From Bradyrhizobium sp. CCGB12 (lineage in GTDB: Bacteria > Pseudomonadota > Alphaproteobacteria > Rhizobiales > Xanthobacteraceae): a stretch of 64,000 nt of DNA. How positions within the stretch are numbered: the stretch's first letter is position 1; each line of letters begins with the position of its first letter. The notes under the pieces were generated by a model. It did no database searches and had not been told where the DNA came from. It saw nothing but the letters and a program-made list of their open reading frames with translations. Made by a program: the position numbers and the translations under genes. The stretch lies in contig NZ_JANADO010000001.1 in NCBI RefSeq assembly GCF_024199845.1, forward strand, positions 5,332,001-5,396,000. Reading direction: 5' to 3'. This document shows positions 9,474 through 19,119 of this stretch, piece after piece.

Positions 9474-10177
9474 GTGCCGCGTTCGGCTCGCCTCGTCGCC
9501 CCGGGGCACCCCCACCATGTCACCCATCGGGGTGTCGATCGTCAGCTCGTCTTTCACGAGGATCAGGACTACCGGGACTATCTGCGCTTTCTCGGCGAAG
9601 AGACCCGCCGGACAGAACCGCGATGTGGGCGTACTGCCTGATGCCCGATCATGTGCACCTGATACTCACCCCCTCCACCGCCGGAGGTCTCAGCCGGTCA
9701 GTTGCTGAAGCGGCACGTCGGTTTGCGCGCACCAGCAACCAGCGACCGTCCCGCCAGGGCGCCCTCTGGCAAAGCCGGTTCTCCTCGGTGGCGCTCGACG
9801 AGCGGCATTTTCTGAAAGCGGCCCGCTATGTCCTGCTCAACCCGGTGCGCGCGCGGCTGACGAGCAAGGCAGAACTCTGGCCCTGGACCAGCTATCGCGC
9901 ACATCAGGCCGGCGCCGATGACCTCGTCGACACCGCCCCTCTCGCCCGGCGCATCGGCACACTTGAAGCGTTCATCGCCGTTGGGTTGCACCGCGACGCC
10001 TCCGACCAAATCAGGGCAGCCACGCGCGTTGGCCGGCCGCTCGGCGACAAACACCATCGCGCGAGCTCACGGTGTCGCGCTTCCCACGAGGGGCCGCGGA
10101 CGTCCCGACGGGATGGCAATGCGGCGGAACAGACGAGCTGCTCGGCCAAACGGTCTCGTTTGCGATCCGGAATTTGA
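9474..10177 (+). pseudogene. Frameshifted REP-associated (Y1/IS200-like) transposase
   Basis: A GTG at 9474 behind AGGAG starts a frame with GHPHHVTHRGVDRQ, typical of Y1_Tnp/RAYT transposases. This frame stops at 9641. The next family motif, WAYCLMPDHVHLIL, which holds the HUH histidines, continues in another frame from about 9620, followed by ARYVLLNPVRARL. Near 10060 the typical tail (GVALPTRGRGRPDG) appears in a third frame. At least two frameshifts therefore disrupt it. These enzymes normally mobilise REP-type palindromes. No obvious REP cluster is seen nearby. Confidence 0.8.
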
Positions 10178-10287
10178 ATCCTTCCTGTTTTGGCACGGGC
10201 TGCGACCGCGTTTGAGGAACGTGACCCCGGCGGATGCGCGATGTAAAACGAGTATCTCATCATGCCCATCGCAGGAGCGCCCCAAGC

Positions 10288-10623
10288 ATGGACTACCAAC
10301 AGATTGCCGATGACGCGAGGAAAGAGGCGCTCGAGCTCTACAAGGCGGCGCCAGAGGTGATGCGCTCGTTCCAAGGCCTGATGAGTGCCGTTGGCAAGGA
10401 AGGCGCATTATCGGTCAAGACGAAGGAGCTGATGGCCCTGGCAATCGCCATCAGCACAAGATGCGAGGGATGCATCGTCTTTCACGTCAACAATGCGATG
10501 CGGCACGGCGCGAACCGACAGGAGGTCGTCGAGACGATCACTGTCGCGATCGAAATGGGCGGCGGCCCTTCAACCGTCTACGGCGCGAAGGCGCTTTCAG
10601 CATTCGACACGTTCGGAGCCTAG
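10288..10623 (+). CDS. AhpD-like carboxymuconolactone decarboxylase family protein, 111 aa
   Basis: The all-alpha AhpD/CMD signature is clear. KTKELMALAIAIS leads into RCEGCIVFHV, giving the CxxC and downstream His of the AhpD redox site, and GANRQEVVETI follows. The length of 111 residues is normal. The chosen ATG at 10288 has AGGAG eleven bases upstream and begins MDYQQIADD. Such proteins reduce peroxides or act as small thiol-disulfide or decarboxylase-like enzymes. The specific substrate cannot be told. It stands alone between a transposase relic and the CHAT cluster. Confidence 0.85.
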   Translation: MDYQQIADDARKEALELYKAAPEVMRSFQGLMSAVGKEGALSVKTKELMALAIAISTRCEGCIVFHVNNAMRHGANRQEVVETITVAIEMGGGPSTVYGAKALSAFDTFGA

Positions 10624-10766
10624 ACATCATAGCGCAGACAGAACCGGCTCAGCTCGCGTGATCCGCGCAAGCGACCGCGATTGAAATATCGGATCTCAAC
10701 GAGGCACTTTACTTTTGGATGCTTTCGACGTTTCATGCAAGCCGCGTGAAGCTCGGAGGTTGACCG

Positions 10767-13082
10767 ATGCGCGCAGGCTTTTTTATTTGTATTTTTCTCG
10801 TTGCGATTTCGATATTTGGCAAGTCGGCTTCGGCCCAGAGCTGCGATGGTCTGATGAGGCCGATCGCCATGTTCAGCTGCTTCGACGCTGAAATCGCGGC
10901 TCTCAAGGAAGAAGAAAGCAGGCTCTACGCCGCCCAGCTGGAAAGCCTGGCAGGACCAGAACGGTCATCGCTGACGCGTGAGCACAATCGTTGGGCCGGC
11001 GGTCTCGAAGCAAAGTGCGCCATTCCGGACATTGGCTTTCTCTTGCCAAAGGACGCGCTGGTGGCGCGATCCTGCCTGTTGGATCAATATCGGGATCGGT
11101 TCGCGCAATTGACGACGGTCAAGACCGCCACGTTGAGCCGCCTCAATGATCGTCCACAACAAATGGCAACCGCCAGATCATACTTCACAATCGTGGCGAG
11201 CAGCACGACCGAGCCTGAGGCCCGGACCCAATTCGAACGTCTGAGAAGCTCGTTCCCGTTCGAAGCCTTCGCCCTGTATCCCCCAAACACTGATCAGCGC
11301 AATTGGACAATTGTGCTGGCGTCCTATGTCAGTCATGTTCGAGCAACTCAGACGGCCGCGCTCGCCCGTGCTATCGCCATCACTTTGACCCCGGCTATCT
11401 GGAAAATACCCGACAACGTCGATATCGGCGATTGGAGGCCAATTGCGTCCGGACCGCTAGATGAACCCAACGTGCGGCAACCGGATCGCAAGGTCGCAGG
11501 TCCGAACCGGCGCTCACTCGACCAGGTCGCAACCGCAAAGAAGGTGCTGTCCTGCTACAATGAGCGTGCTACGAATAACGAGACCGTCACTGTCGAGCAG
11601 ATGTTTTACTGCTCCGGCGTGTGGCTCACTCCCAAAGCGTTGTTGCGCTGTGCACTCGGTCAGCAGTGCCCCGCCTACCCCGACACTGTCAGCGGACGAG
11701 CGGCGCTGGATTCTGCTCTTGTTGCCCGAGGTCTGAACCGAACCAGCGCCCTGATGCTGTCGGAAGTCGATATTCCCGCAATGCCGGCTAAAGCCGACAT
11801 CGAGCGATGCAACGCCGCCGCCAGTTCTCAAGGCGCCTTTACTGATTGCGTCATGCCGACGATTGGTGCCGATAAGAAACCGCTGATCGATTGTTTCAGC
11901 AAAAAGACCGAGGGCGAACGGCTGCTCTGCTTTACCGACAAGGTCAACGATCCCAATCTCGCGCTCCAAGTCGGTTGCGCCATCCGGGGAACGCCGTCGG
12001 CCGAGAGCGTCCTGGCCTGCAACCCCAGCGCCGAGATTAAGGCCAAGGCGGACAAGATCCGCGACTGCGTCAAGCAGGCCGGCGGTTATGCGACCGCGGC
12101 AGGTTGCGTCACGGCAGATCTGCCCGACGCTCAGAAGAAATTAGCCGAGTGCCTGACAAAGACCAACTCCGCAACCGGCTCCGCTGACTGCCTGGGCAAC
12201 CTTTCCCCCGATTACGCAAAAGCCAAGCAGCTGTTCGATTGCATGAGCTCAGGTGGCAAGGGGACCTGGACCAATTGCGCTGCAACAGCCGCCGGCGGCG
12301 ACGCCGCACGAGCTGCCAATTGCGTTGGCGATGGCAGCAAATCGTCCACCGACGTCGCACTTTGCCTGCTCGGCGACAAGCCTGAGGTACGAACCGCCCA
12401 GCACGTGCGGACCTGCATCTCCTCCGGCCGGAGCGCTAGTTCGCTCATTGCAAATTGTGCCGACGGCATTCTAGACGCCAAGACAAGCCAGGTTCTTTCC
12501 TGCGTCTCCAACGCCAACGGCGATAAGGCTCAGTTGGCAGGCTGTGCCGCAGGCGCGGTACTTCCACCAGACGCCGCCCGGGTCGTCAGTTGCGCCACGA
12601 CCAGTTCCGGGGCTACGTCATTCGCTCTTTGCGCCGCAGGTCCCGCGATGAATGAGGAATGGCGGATCGCAGCCGAATGTGCCGTCGAGACTGGTGGAAA
12701 TCCTATCGGCTTTGCCGGCTGCACAGCCACTCAACTCACCATCAACGAACTGACCAAATGCTTCAAAGGCAGCATCGGCACCAGTTGCTTCGGCCAGAAC
12801 AATACGATCGTCCTAACTCTGACGAACGCATTCAACGATCTTACGAAAGGCCCGGGACCCAACAACGAGATCGTGAAGGCCATCCGCGCCGTCGGCGAGA
12901 TCACCGGCGGGCCCAACTCCGTGATCAACAATCCGCGTCAATTGCTCGGCGGCTCGAGCAGTATGATCAATAATCCCAGCCAGATCTGGGGCGGCGACAA
13001 CTCCGTCTTCAATCAGATCGCGGGAGGCAGCAACTCGGAATTCCGCAAGGTTCTTGGCGCTTTTGATCCGAGCAGTTGGTGA
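10767..13082 (+). CDS. Secreted LprI/SPOR-like N-terminus with Cys-repeat domain, 771 aa
   Basis: A Sec signal peptide (MRAGFFICIFLVAISIFG, cleavage near ASAQ) precedes a lysozyme-inhibitor LprI-like unit at about residues 24-110 (SCFDAEIAALKEEESRLYAAQL, then REHNRW and two more Cys). A SPOR-like segment follows at about 135-205 (ARSYFTIVASSTTEPEA, then WTIVLASYVS). From about 260 to 680 there is a long run of short units of about 30-35 residues, each with a Cys pair (patterns such as CVKQAGGYATAAGCV and CLTKTNSATGSADCL). The C-terminus is Asn/Gly-rich. It is followed by the TPR-CHAT gene on the same strand. A cell-envelope sensor or partner of the CHAT protease is an inference. Confidence 0.7.
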   Translation: MRAGFFICIFLVAISIFGKSASAQSCDGLMRPIAMFSCFDAEIAALKEEESRLYAAQLESLAGPERSSLTREHNRWAGGLEAKCAIPDIGFLLPKDALVARSCLLDQYRDRFAQLTTVKTATLSRLNDRPQQMATARSYFTIVASSTTEPEARTQFERLRSSFPFEAFALYPPNTDQRNWTIVLASYVSHVRATQTAALARAIAITLTPAIWKIPDNVDIGDWRPIASGPLDEPNVRQPDRKVAGPNRRSLDQVATAKKVLSCYNERATNNETVTVEQMFYCSGVWLTPKALLRCALGQQCPAYPDTVSGRAALDSALVARGLNRTSALMLSEVDIPAMPAKADIERCNAAASSQGAFTDCVMPTIGADKKPLIDCFSKKTEGERLLCFTDKVNDPNLALQVGCAIRGTPSAESVLACNPSAEIKAKADKIRDCVKQAGGYATAAGCVTADLPDAQKKLAECLTKTNSATGSADCLGNLSPDYAKAKQLFDCMSSGGKGTWTNCAATAAGGDAARAANCVGDGSKSSTDVALCLLGDKPEVRTAQHVRTCISSGRSASSLIANCADGILDAKTSQVLSCVSNANGDKAQLAGCAAGAVLPPDAARVVSCATTSSGATSFALCAAGPAMNEEWRIAAECAVETGGNPIGFAGCTATQLTINELTKCFKGSIGTSCFGQNNTIVLTLTNAFNDLTKGPGPNNEIVKAIRAVGEITGGPNSVINNPRQLLGGSSSMINNPSQIWGGDNSVFNQIAGGSNSEFRKVLGAFDPSSW

Positions 13083-13184
13083 TGACGACGAAGCCTAACG
13101 TCGGCGAGCAAGAAATGACTGCTATCTGCGAAATTGTTCCTGAGCGCATTCAGGCCTTATGTTGGCGTTAGAGAGAGCCTGCAC

Positions 13185-16181
13185 ATGCGCTTTTTATGCG
13201 TCGCGGTCACATTGCTTCTCACCACCACCTTTGCGGTGAGCCACGCCAAAGACTCCCCCAAGTCACACACGCCAAAAGTGAGCTCCAGGTGCAGCAACAG
13301 CTCTCTGAGGGAGATCCTGGCCTTGGCGGCCCCGCCCCCTGTCGGATTGGAGCAGATGCTGGAATGTCTCGGGCGGAAGGCCGACCGCCTGTTGGCCGCT
13401 CAAGCTGCATACCAGATCGCGTTGAGTTTTGCCGGAGCCAATGGTGGCCGGCCTGCTGACTTCCGCACAGCTGCGCGTTGGGCGCGCAAATCCGCAGAGT
13501 ATTTGAAGACCGCGAACGAGCCGAAGCTCAGGAACGGCACGGCTTTAGCCGCTATCCGCCTGGACTATTATGGTGCTTCGACAACTGCCGAGCTTCGACA
13601 AGTCACCCGATCGCTTGGGCAGTATTACACTACTAATTGCGCAGTCCCACCTCTTGACGAGCATTGCGCCGAGAGCCTTAAGCTTTTGGGTGAGGTCGAG
13701 AGGGATCTGTCGAGCCGCGGACTTCCACGTGCGCAGGCCTCCATCGATGCATTCCGGCGATATCTCAGCACAGATGCCGGTAAGGTGCATGGCCCCGACC
13801 GCGCCAGCGCTCTACTCGACAAGGGCACCTTGATTGCTCAAGCCCCGGAAGGTGCCTTACCTCCGGATCAGGCCGACGAAGCTGAAACCGCGCTGCGCGA
13901 GGCAGCCGAAGTCTTTCGCGGCGACCGCCAGCAATTAGCACAACTCAATCTCGCCGCGTTTCTCGGAACCCATAGATCCGACCGAACGAACTCGTTGGAC
14001 GAAGCCGAGACTCTTCTCCGTGGCCTTCTCGCGCAGAAGCTTGGCCCAATCTACGCTTTCAACGTCCAGCGTAATCTGGGAAGTATTCTGTTCAAGAAAC
14101 AGACGGGAAATCACCAGACGAACCTCTCAGAGGCCATTACGGTCCTCGACGCTGCATATTCAAGCGTTTCGCCGCGCAACAAGACCACTTGGATCAAGAC
14201 CGGGATCAGTCTGGCACTGACGCTAGAGGCATCCGGAATTGGTGTCCCCGCCAATCTGGAACGAGCCAAGAAGCTGCTCGAGGAGCTGCTGGCCGCGGCG
14301 GATTCCACCGGCGTGGCAGCTGAGATTCTCGAAACACTGGTAAGCGTTCGGCTACACCGTCTGGCGTTCGGGAAGGATGAAGACCTCGACGCTATCGGGG
14401 CCCAACTGACACGCGCTCAGAACGCTTCCGCTGGCGCGCCGCCCCTAACAAGAGCCCGACTGTTCGCACTCTCCTCCGATTATTTCAGCGTCAGGGCGAA
14501 GGATGGCGATCCTGCCGCTTTGGACAAGTCGATCCAGGATCTGCGTCAAGCGATCGAGTTGACGGACCGGCGGCTAGCACCCCGCTTATGGGCCACATTT
14601 CAAAACAATCTCGGCAATCGCTGCAACGACCGCAAGCGGCCCGAACTGGGCAGCTGCGCAGAACAGGCTTACTCTCAAGCTCTCACTGAACGCACCGCTG
14701 CCAAGATGCCCCGCGAGCATGCCGATACGCTCGTCAACCTAGCCAATCTGCAGTTCAGTCAGAGGAATTGGCCGGGCGCCTCCGATCTTTACGGGCAGGC
14801 CGCGGAGCTAAGCCGCACATCCTTCGACCCAACGCTGGGACAGGACGTGCTTCGGTTCGATGCTGCAAGATCAGATCGCTGGTTCGAACGCGCCGCCTAC
14901 GCTCTGGCACGCACCGGTAAGATATTGGATGCAATCATACTCGCCGATGAAGGCCGGTTGCGCTTCCTTAAGCAACGGCTGAGCTCGCTACCTGATCCCA
15001 AGCCCGGCGAACTGAGGGAAGTGAGTTTCGAAAAGCGCCTGACCGGGCGGACCATCGTGCTCATGCCGATCGTGACAACGGCTGGCTGCGTCGTATTCGC
15101 CGCCGCGTTGAAAGATGGTCAGCTCGTGCTCCAGCAGGTATTTCTCGACGAGTTTGATGGCGATCGAGTCGCCCACTTCCTGGAGGATCGCTGGCTCCAG
15201 ACTTACCGCAGCATCTTCGAAGCCGAACAGCCTGACTCTGCCGGTGACCGCTGGAACGCAACGATCAACGAGGCCGGTGACTGGCTAGGAGCGAGCTTCT
15301 TTGACCCGCTTCTTCGCACACTTGAGGGCGAGGGCTTATGGCCGCGCGATGACGTGATTCTCGTCGTGCAAGGCGAACTGGCGCTTCTGCCCCTTCATGT
15401 GGGGAAGGAGCCATCGGGAAAGCGCCTCATGAACGCCGCCAGCGTATTGTACTTGCCGAGCCTGGTGCTCTGGCAGCCACGAACCGCCGAGGCGAGCACT
15501 CCTCCGAAGCTCTACTCGATTGCGGACCCGTCCGATGACTCCGGACTGCCTTACGCGCCCACCGAAGCTCAGGTGTCGGCCGTTCTAGGCGGCGTGACGC
15601 TTGCAGGTCCGGTCGACAAGGGCCAATTCCTCCAGGCCCTCGAACAGGCCGACATACTGCACTTTGTTGGGCACGCTCGTTTCGACGCCGACGCCCCGGA
15701 ACGGTCGAGCATACGTCTCAGCAGCAAGGATCGTCTTGAGGTGCGTGACATCGAAACGGCCCAAATCCGCAAATCTCCCGATCTGATCGTATTGTCCGCA
15801 TGCGAGACCGGCCGCGTCGAGACGGCCACGATGGCAAATGAATTCGTCGGACTGCCCGCGGCTTTCATGAGCATTGGGGCGAAAGGAGCTGTATCCTCTC
15901 TCTGGCCGGCGAGCGACGGGCCAACTCTGTTTCTGATGACACGGCTGATGCGTGAGCTGTATTCAGGCAAGCTTCCTTCACGCGCGCTCCAAGATGCCCA
16001 GGTGTGGCTGTCCAACAGTACCGGCTCGCAACTCGCCGACGTGTTGCGCACACTTGGGCCCGCCCCAGGCAGCGATGCGGCCAAATTGGAGCAGATCCTT
16101 CGAATTCGCTTCCGGGATAGCCGCCCCTATGCTGAGCCTTGGGCATGGGCGGGATTCGTATATACCGGCTTCAAACCTTAG
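13185..16181 (+). CDS. Secreted TPR-CHAT protease, 998 aa
   Basis: The C-terminal third is a CHAT (caspase HetF-associated with TPRs) peptidase. The catalytic His is H830 in HFVGHA and the Cys is C873 in LSACETG, followed by FMSIGAKGAVSSLWP. Residues about 60-640 are helical repeats of TPR type. An N-terminal hydrophobic segment (MRFLCVAVTLLLTTTFAVS) looks like a signal peptide, which is unusual because most defence-type CHAT proteases are cytoplasmic. The ATG at 13185 is preceded by a weak AGAGAG. It lies about 100 bases after the Cys-repeat gene and 12 bases before the next small gene, consistent with one operon. The substrate is unknown. Confidence 0.85.
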   Translation: MRFLCVAVTLLLTTTFAVSHAKDSPKSHTPKVSSRCSNSSLREILALAAPPPVGLEQMLECLGRKADRLLAAQAAYQIALSFAGANGGRPADFRTAARWARKSAEYLKTANEPKLRNGTALAAIRLDYYGASTTAELRQVTRSLGQYYTTNCAVPPLDEHCAESLKLLGEVERDLSSRGLPRAQASIDAFRRYLSTDAGKVHGPDRASALLDKGTLIAQAPEGALPPDQADEAETALREAAEVFRGDRQQLAQLNLAAFLGTHRSDRTNSLDEAETLLRGLLAQKLGPIYAFNVQRNLGSILFKKQTGNHQTNLSEAITVLDAAYSSVSPRNKTTWIKTGISLALTLEASGIGVPANLERAKKLLEELLAAADSTGVAAEILETLVSVRLHRLAFGKDEDLDAIGAQLTRAQNASAGAPPLTRARLFALSSDYFSVRAKDGDPAALDKSIQDLRQAIELTDRRLAPRLWATFQNNLGNRCNDRKRPELGSCAEQAYSQALTERTAAKMPREHADTLVNLANLQFSQRNWPGASDLYGQAAELSRTSFDPTLGQDVLRFDAARSDRWFERAAYALARTGKILDAIILADEGRLRFLKQRLSSLPDPKPGELREVSFEKRLTGRTIVLMPIVTTAGCVVFAAALKDGQLVLQQVFLDEFDGDRVAHFLEDRWLQTYRSIFEAEQPDSAGDRWNATINEAGDWLGASFFDPLLRTLEGEGLWPRDDVILVVQGELALLPLHVGKEPSGKRLMNAASVLYLPSLVLWQPRTAEASTPPKLYSIADPSDDSGLPYAPTEAQVSAVLGGVTLAGPVDKGQFLQALEQADILHFVGHARFDADAPERSSIRLSSKDRLEVRDIETAQIRKSPDLIVLSACETGRVETATMANEFVGLPAAFMSIGAKGAVSSLWPASDGPTLFLMTRLMRELYSGKLPSRALQDAQVWLSNSTGSQLADVLRTLGPAPGSDAAKLEQILRIRFRDSRPYAEPWAWAGFVYTGFKP

Positions 16182-16193
16182 AGGATGCCATCC

Positions 16194-16559
16194 ATGCGGC
16201 GATTCTGCTTCTGCTTCACGATCACTCTCCTGGCGCTTTGCGGTTTCGTCCGACCCGCGCCTGCACAACAGACGACCGTCTCAAAAGCCGAGGCCAGATG
16301 CATCGCCGACAATGTCGACACCTTCCTGGATGATCTGAGTGACCCAGTCATGATCTACCTAGACATTTGCCTCCCCTCAGACCGATTGAAAGGCCAGGTG
16401 GCCGGCACCGTTCGAGCGGACTTGCCGAGCATCGGCAAGCCCAAGACAGACGGAAAGGCCACGAAAAGCATCTCGTTGTCTAAGGCCGCGCTACGCTGCC
16501 TGAAATCTGCCGCAGCCGCTCCCGGATTCCCGGACGCGGACTCTTACGTCCTCGCATGA
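16194..16559 (+). CDS. Small secreted protein, 121 aa
   Basis: The product has a signal peptide (MRRFCFCFTITLLALCGF, cleavage after PAPAQ) and a mature region of about 95 residues with three Cys (ARCIADN, DICLPS and LRCLKS). The start at 16194 is eight bases after GAGGA. It directly follows the TPR-CHAT gene and precedes a membrane-anchored protein. It may be a periplasmic partner or inhibitor of the CHAT protease, but no family is recognised. Confidence 0.6.
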   Translation: MRRFCFCFTITLLALCGFVRPAPAQQTTVSKAEARCIADNVDTFLDDLSDPVMIYLDICLPSDRLKGQVAGTVRADLPSIGKPKTDGKATKSISLSKAALRCLKSAAAAPGFPDADSYVLA

Positions 16560-16580
16560 AATGCAACTGATGAGCGGCCA

Positions 16581-17147
16581 ATGAAGGTCATCCTGGACAG
16601 ACTTGAAGCTATCTCGAAGATTTTGCTCATCCTCGGCACATTGGCTGGCGGGCTCTGGGCCGTCCGCGAATATTTCGACAAGCAACACGACGCGCGCGTT
16701 GCCGAAACACTGGGTTATGTACGCAGATTCTCGACTGATCCGCTTCAGGCGGCGCAGACCCATATCGGGATGGCGTGGTACTCGGTCAAGGACGTCCTTC
16801 GGACCTTGGAAGAGACGCCAGTCGCGTCACCGGAGGAGTTCGCGAACCGAAAGCGCCAGCTCGTCATGTCGGTGGTCGACAAATCGGTCATTCCGCTGTC
16901 ATCGTCCGTCACCCAGAGGGGCTTGGTTCCCGATCTCGATCTCCTGGTGGGATTCTTTGCCGAGCTCCAGGTCTGCCTCGATGCGCAATTATGCGATGCG
17001 CATGTGGCGAAGAAGTACTTTCAGCCGTACGCGACACGTCTTTACTGCGTGCATGAGCCTTTCATTGTCTGGAAAAGCAAAGCCTACTCCCAAGGCTATG
17101 GCGACGAGCTGAAGAAGCTCGCGCTACCGGGCGCTAGTCATTGCTAG
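16581..17147 (+). CDS. Membrane-anchored protein, 188 aa (DUF4760-like)
   Basis: One N-terminal transmembrane helix (SKILLILGTLAGGLWAVREY) is followed by a mostly helical cytoplasmic-type domain. The order of a short N-terminus, a helix ending in an aromatic-acidic KQHDARVAETLGYV stretch, and a helical tail resembles DUF4760-type proteins, which are frequent in accessory regions. That match is by overall look only. It is the last gene of the CHAT operon and converges on the dNTPase gene, with 42 bases between the stops. Confidence 0.6.
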   Translation: MKVILDRLEAISKILLILGTLAGGLWAVREYFDKQHDARVAETLGYVRRFSTDPLQAAQTHIGMAWYSVKDVLRTLEETPVASPEEFANRKRQLVMSVVDKSVIPLSSSVTQRGLVPDLDLLVGFFAELQVCLDAQLCDAHVAKKYFQPYATRLYCVHEPFIVWKSKAYSQGYGDELKKLALPGASHC

Positions 17148-17189
17148 CGCGCACTTTGGTTGAGACCTCGGCCTACAGTTTGCAGAAAA

Positions 17190-18572
17190 TCAGACTGGCT
17201 TGAACATGCTGTGACCGGCGTTCGAATGCAGTCGATCGAAAAACTCGGTCGCGTAACGATCGGTCATGCCGGCAACAAAATCACAAATGATGCGGAGCTG
17301 CTCTGGCCTGCTCGAGGCATTCGCATGATTTTCGCGCACATCGTCAGGCATCATCAGATAGCCCCTCTTGCTGGCGAGCGCCTTAAAAATGCTCTTCACG
17401 ACCTCGTATCCGCGAAACTCGGGCAACTTGACACGCGAAGAGTAAATCGTGCTTTCGAAGGTGTATTGCTTCAAGACTTCGACCCGTAAGCGCGCCTCAT
17501 CGTTGAGGTAGGCTGTGCTCAACATCGGATATTTAGGATCGGGCTCGACTTCGACCGAGTTTAGGGCTTTGTGAACCAATTCGGACGACAGCTTGGTGCG
17601 AAGGTAGCCGGAGTCGCTCAAGGCTTGCGAAGTCCGAAACGTCTGCACGAATGGGATTAGGAACGGTTCATTTGAGTTGGCTGAAGCCGGAACCATATCG
17701 GCGAAAATATCACTGAAGATGTCAAGGACGTCATCCGCAGAAACCTTGCGGCCGAGCTCCTCCGACGTCTTCTTCGCAACCTTTACCAGCAAACCGTCCT
17801 TTGACGCGAGAATCGACGCAGGGCTGAGGAAACCGGCCTTCAGTGAGTCTTCGAGATCGTACGTCGAATATGCAATATCATCCGCGACGTCCATGATCGA
17901 ACATTCGATTGTCTTGAACTTTCCTCGAGGAGGTCGCCCCGTCGTGTGCAACTTAATGTTACGAACAACATCCGCTTCCGATTGGTAGTACCCTTTTACA
18001 AACTTGCTTCCTTGCGTTCGGCGTGCGGGAATGACGCGATCGTACTTCAAAACGGCCGCCATCAGGCGGTAGGTCAGATTCAATCCCGCGCGGTCATCTC
18101 CCCTGGAATCTTCGGCTCTGAGGATCTTTTTCTCGAGTCTCGATATTATGCGCAGCGTCTGCGCATTTCCCTCAAAGCCTCCAGCCCCGCGCATCAGATC
18201 GTCGAGCGCGCGCTCACCGTTGTGACCAAACGGGGGATGACCGATGTCGTGGAGAAGCGCCGCCGCTTCGCACAAACGAAGATCAAGAGGGAAGTCGCGA
18301 AAGTAAGGGTCGACGTGGTTCAGCCGCTCGGCGATGCCGCTGGCGATCTGTGCTACTTCAAGCGAGTGCGTGAGGCGATTTCGGAAAAAATCAGACTCAT
18401 GGCCCGGGAAGACCTGCGTCTTCCCCTGCAGTCGTCTAAAGCTCGCGCTGTGGATAATCCTGCCGTAGTCACGTCCTACCGGAAGGCGCCACGGGTCGGG
18501 GGAGCTCCTCTCAACGACTTCACGCTTCCAGTCGTTGGCAGAGTAAAGGCTAGGCTTTTTTCTTGCGACCAA
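17190..18572 (-). CDS. dgt: Deoxyguanosinetriphosphate triphosphohydrolase-like protein, 460 aa
   Basis: The HD-domain dNTPase signature is present: RLTHSLEVAQ (first His), LLHDIGHPPFGH (HD pair), and the dGTPase-specific IIHSASFRRLQGKTQ with FFRNRLTHS. Length and motif order fit the Dgt/dNTPase family, which hydrolyses dNTPs to deoxynucleosides and triphosphate. Such enzymes occur both as housekeeping dNTP regulators and as anti-phage factors that deplete dNTPs. The GTG or ATG start at 18572 lies inside the end of a 55-residue upstream ORF, a 23-base overlap. Its position beside the OGG-QueC-NDT operon makes a guanine-nucleotide link tempting, but that is inference. Confidence 0.85.
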   Translation of the reverse strand: MVARKKPSLYSANDWKREVVERSSPDPWRLPVGRDYGRIIHSASFRRLQGKTQVFPGHESDFFRNRLTHSLEVAQIASGIAERLNHVDPYFRDFPLDLRLCEAAALLHDIGHPPFGHNGERALDDLMRGAGGFEGNAQTLRIISRLEKKILRAEDSRGDDRAGLNLTYRLMAAVLKYDRVIPARRTQGSKFVKGYYQSEADVVRNIKLHTTGRPPRGKFKTIECSIMDVADDIAYSTYDLEDSLKAGFLSPASILASKDGLLVKVAKKTSEELGRKVSADDVLDIFSDIFADMVPASANSNEPFLIPFVQTFRTSQALSDSGYLRTKLSSELVHKALNSVEVEPDPKYPMLSTAYLNDEARLRVEVLKQYTFESTIYSSRVKLPEFRGYEVVKSIFKALASKRGYLMMPDDVRENHANASSRPEQLRIICDFVAGMTDRYATEFFDRLHSNAGHSMFKPV

Positions 18573-18717
18573 GCTTCACCCGCTTCGTATTTTGCGAAGC
18601 AGCCACGGTACCCGCTGTCTTTACGGAAGCGCCCTTCTTCAGCAGCACCCGCCTCAGGATGGTGACTTCCTTTTCAGCCAGATCTCTTGCCTCGAGTACA
18701 GCAGCGTAGGCGGTCAT
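18550..18717 (-). CDS. Small basic protein, 55 aa, overlapping dgt
   Basis: This short ORF starts with ATG at 18717, five bases after AGAGGGA, and begins MTAYAAVLEARDLAEKEV. It ends in a lysine/arginine-rich tail (VKLGRKKKA) and overlaps the dgt start by 23 bases, suggesting translational coupling. The N-terminal half forms a predicted amphipathic helix and the tail could bind nucleic acid. No known family was recognised. The strong ribosome binding site and the overlap support a real gene. Confidence 0.6.
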   Translation of the reverse strand: MTAYAAVLEARDLAEKEVTILRRVLLKKGASVKTAGTVAASQNTKRVKLGRKKKA

Positions 18718-19119
18718 GATTCGGTCCCTCTTTGTGTGACATTACGCTAGACCGCAGCAGAAGGTCCACTCAGTTTGGCCCGGCACGCTTAATATTCCGC
18801 TATTTGGCAGGCCCACGAGATCAATTCTGCCAACTGATCCGAGCGTCGGCCAGAGGCATGCTGGCCCAAAGTGGAACGCCTGGACCGACTGACCGAACCG
18901 TCTGCCGTCCACATATTTTGGCGTCCTGAAGGCTTGCCCTGACGGCTGGCTAGCGGCACTAAAAGTGGGAAAATGCCGCTGCTGGAGTTCCTAGGAGATC
19001 CGGCAGCTTGAGGCCAGCTCGGCTGGCAGGTGACAGGCAGTAGCGCTCCGCGGAAGCAGCTGGACCGGGCTCCATACCGCTGGTCCGCCCCAAAGGCTTC
19101 CCGTACAAGGACCCGGTTG

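Noticed and set aside
9398..10177. A 259-residue ORF covering the transposase region read as an intact gene
   Set aside because: Its N-terminal part is out of frame with the transposase motifs, which start at GTG 9474 in another frame.
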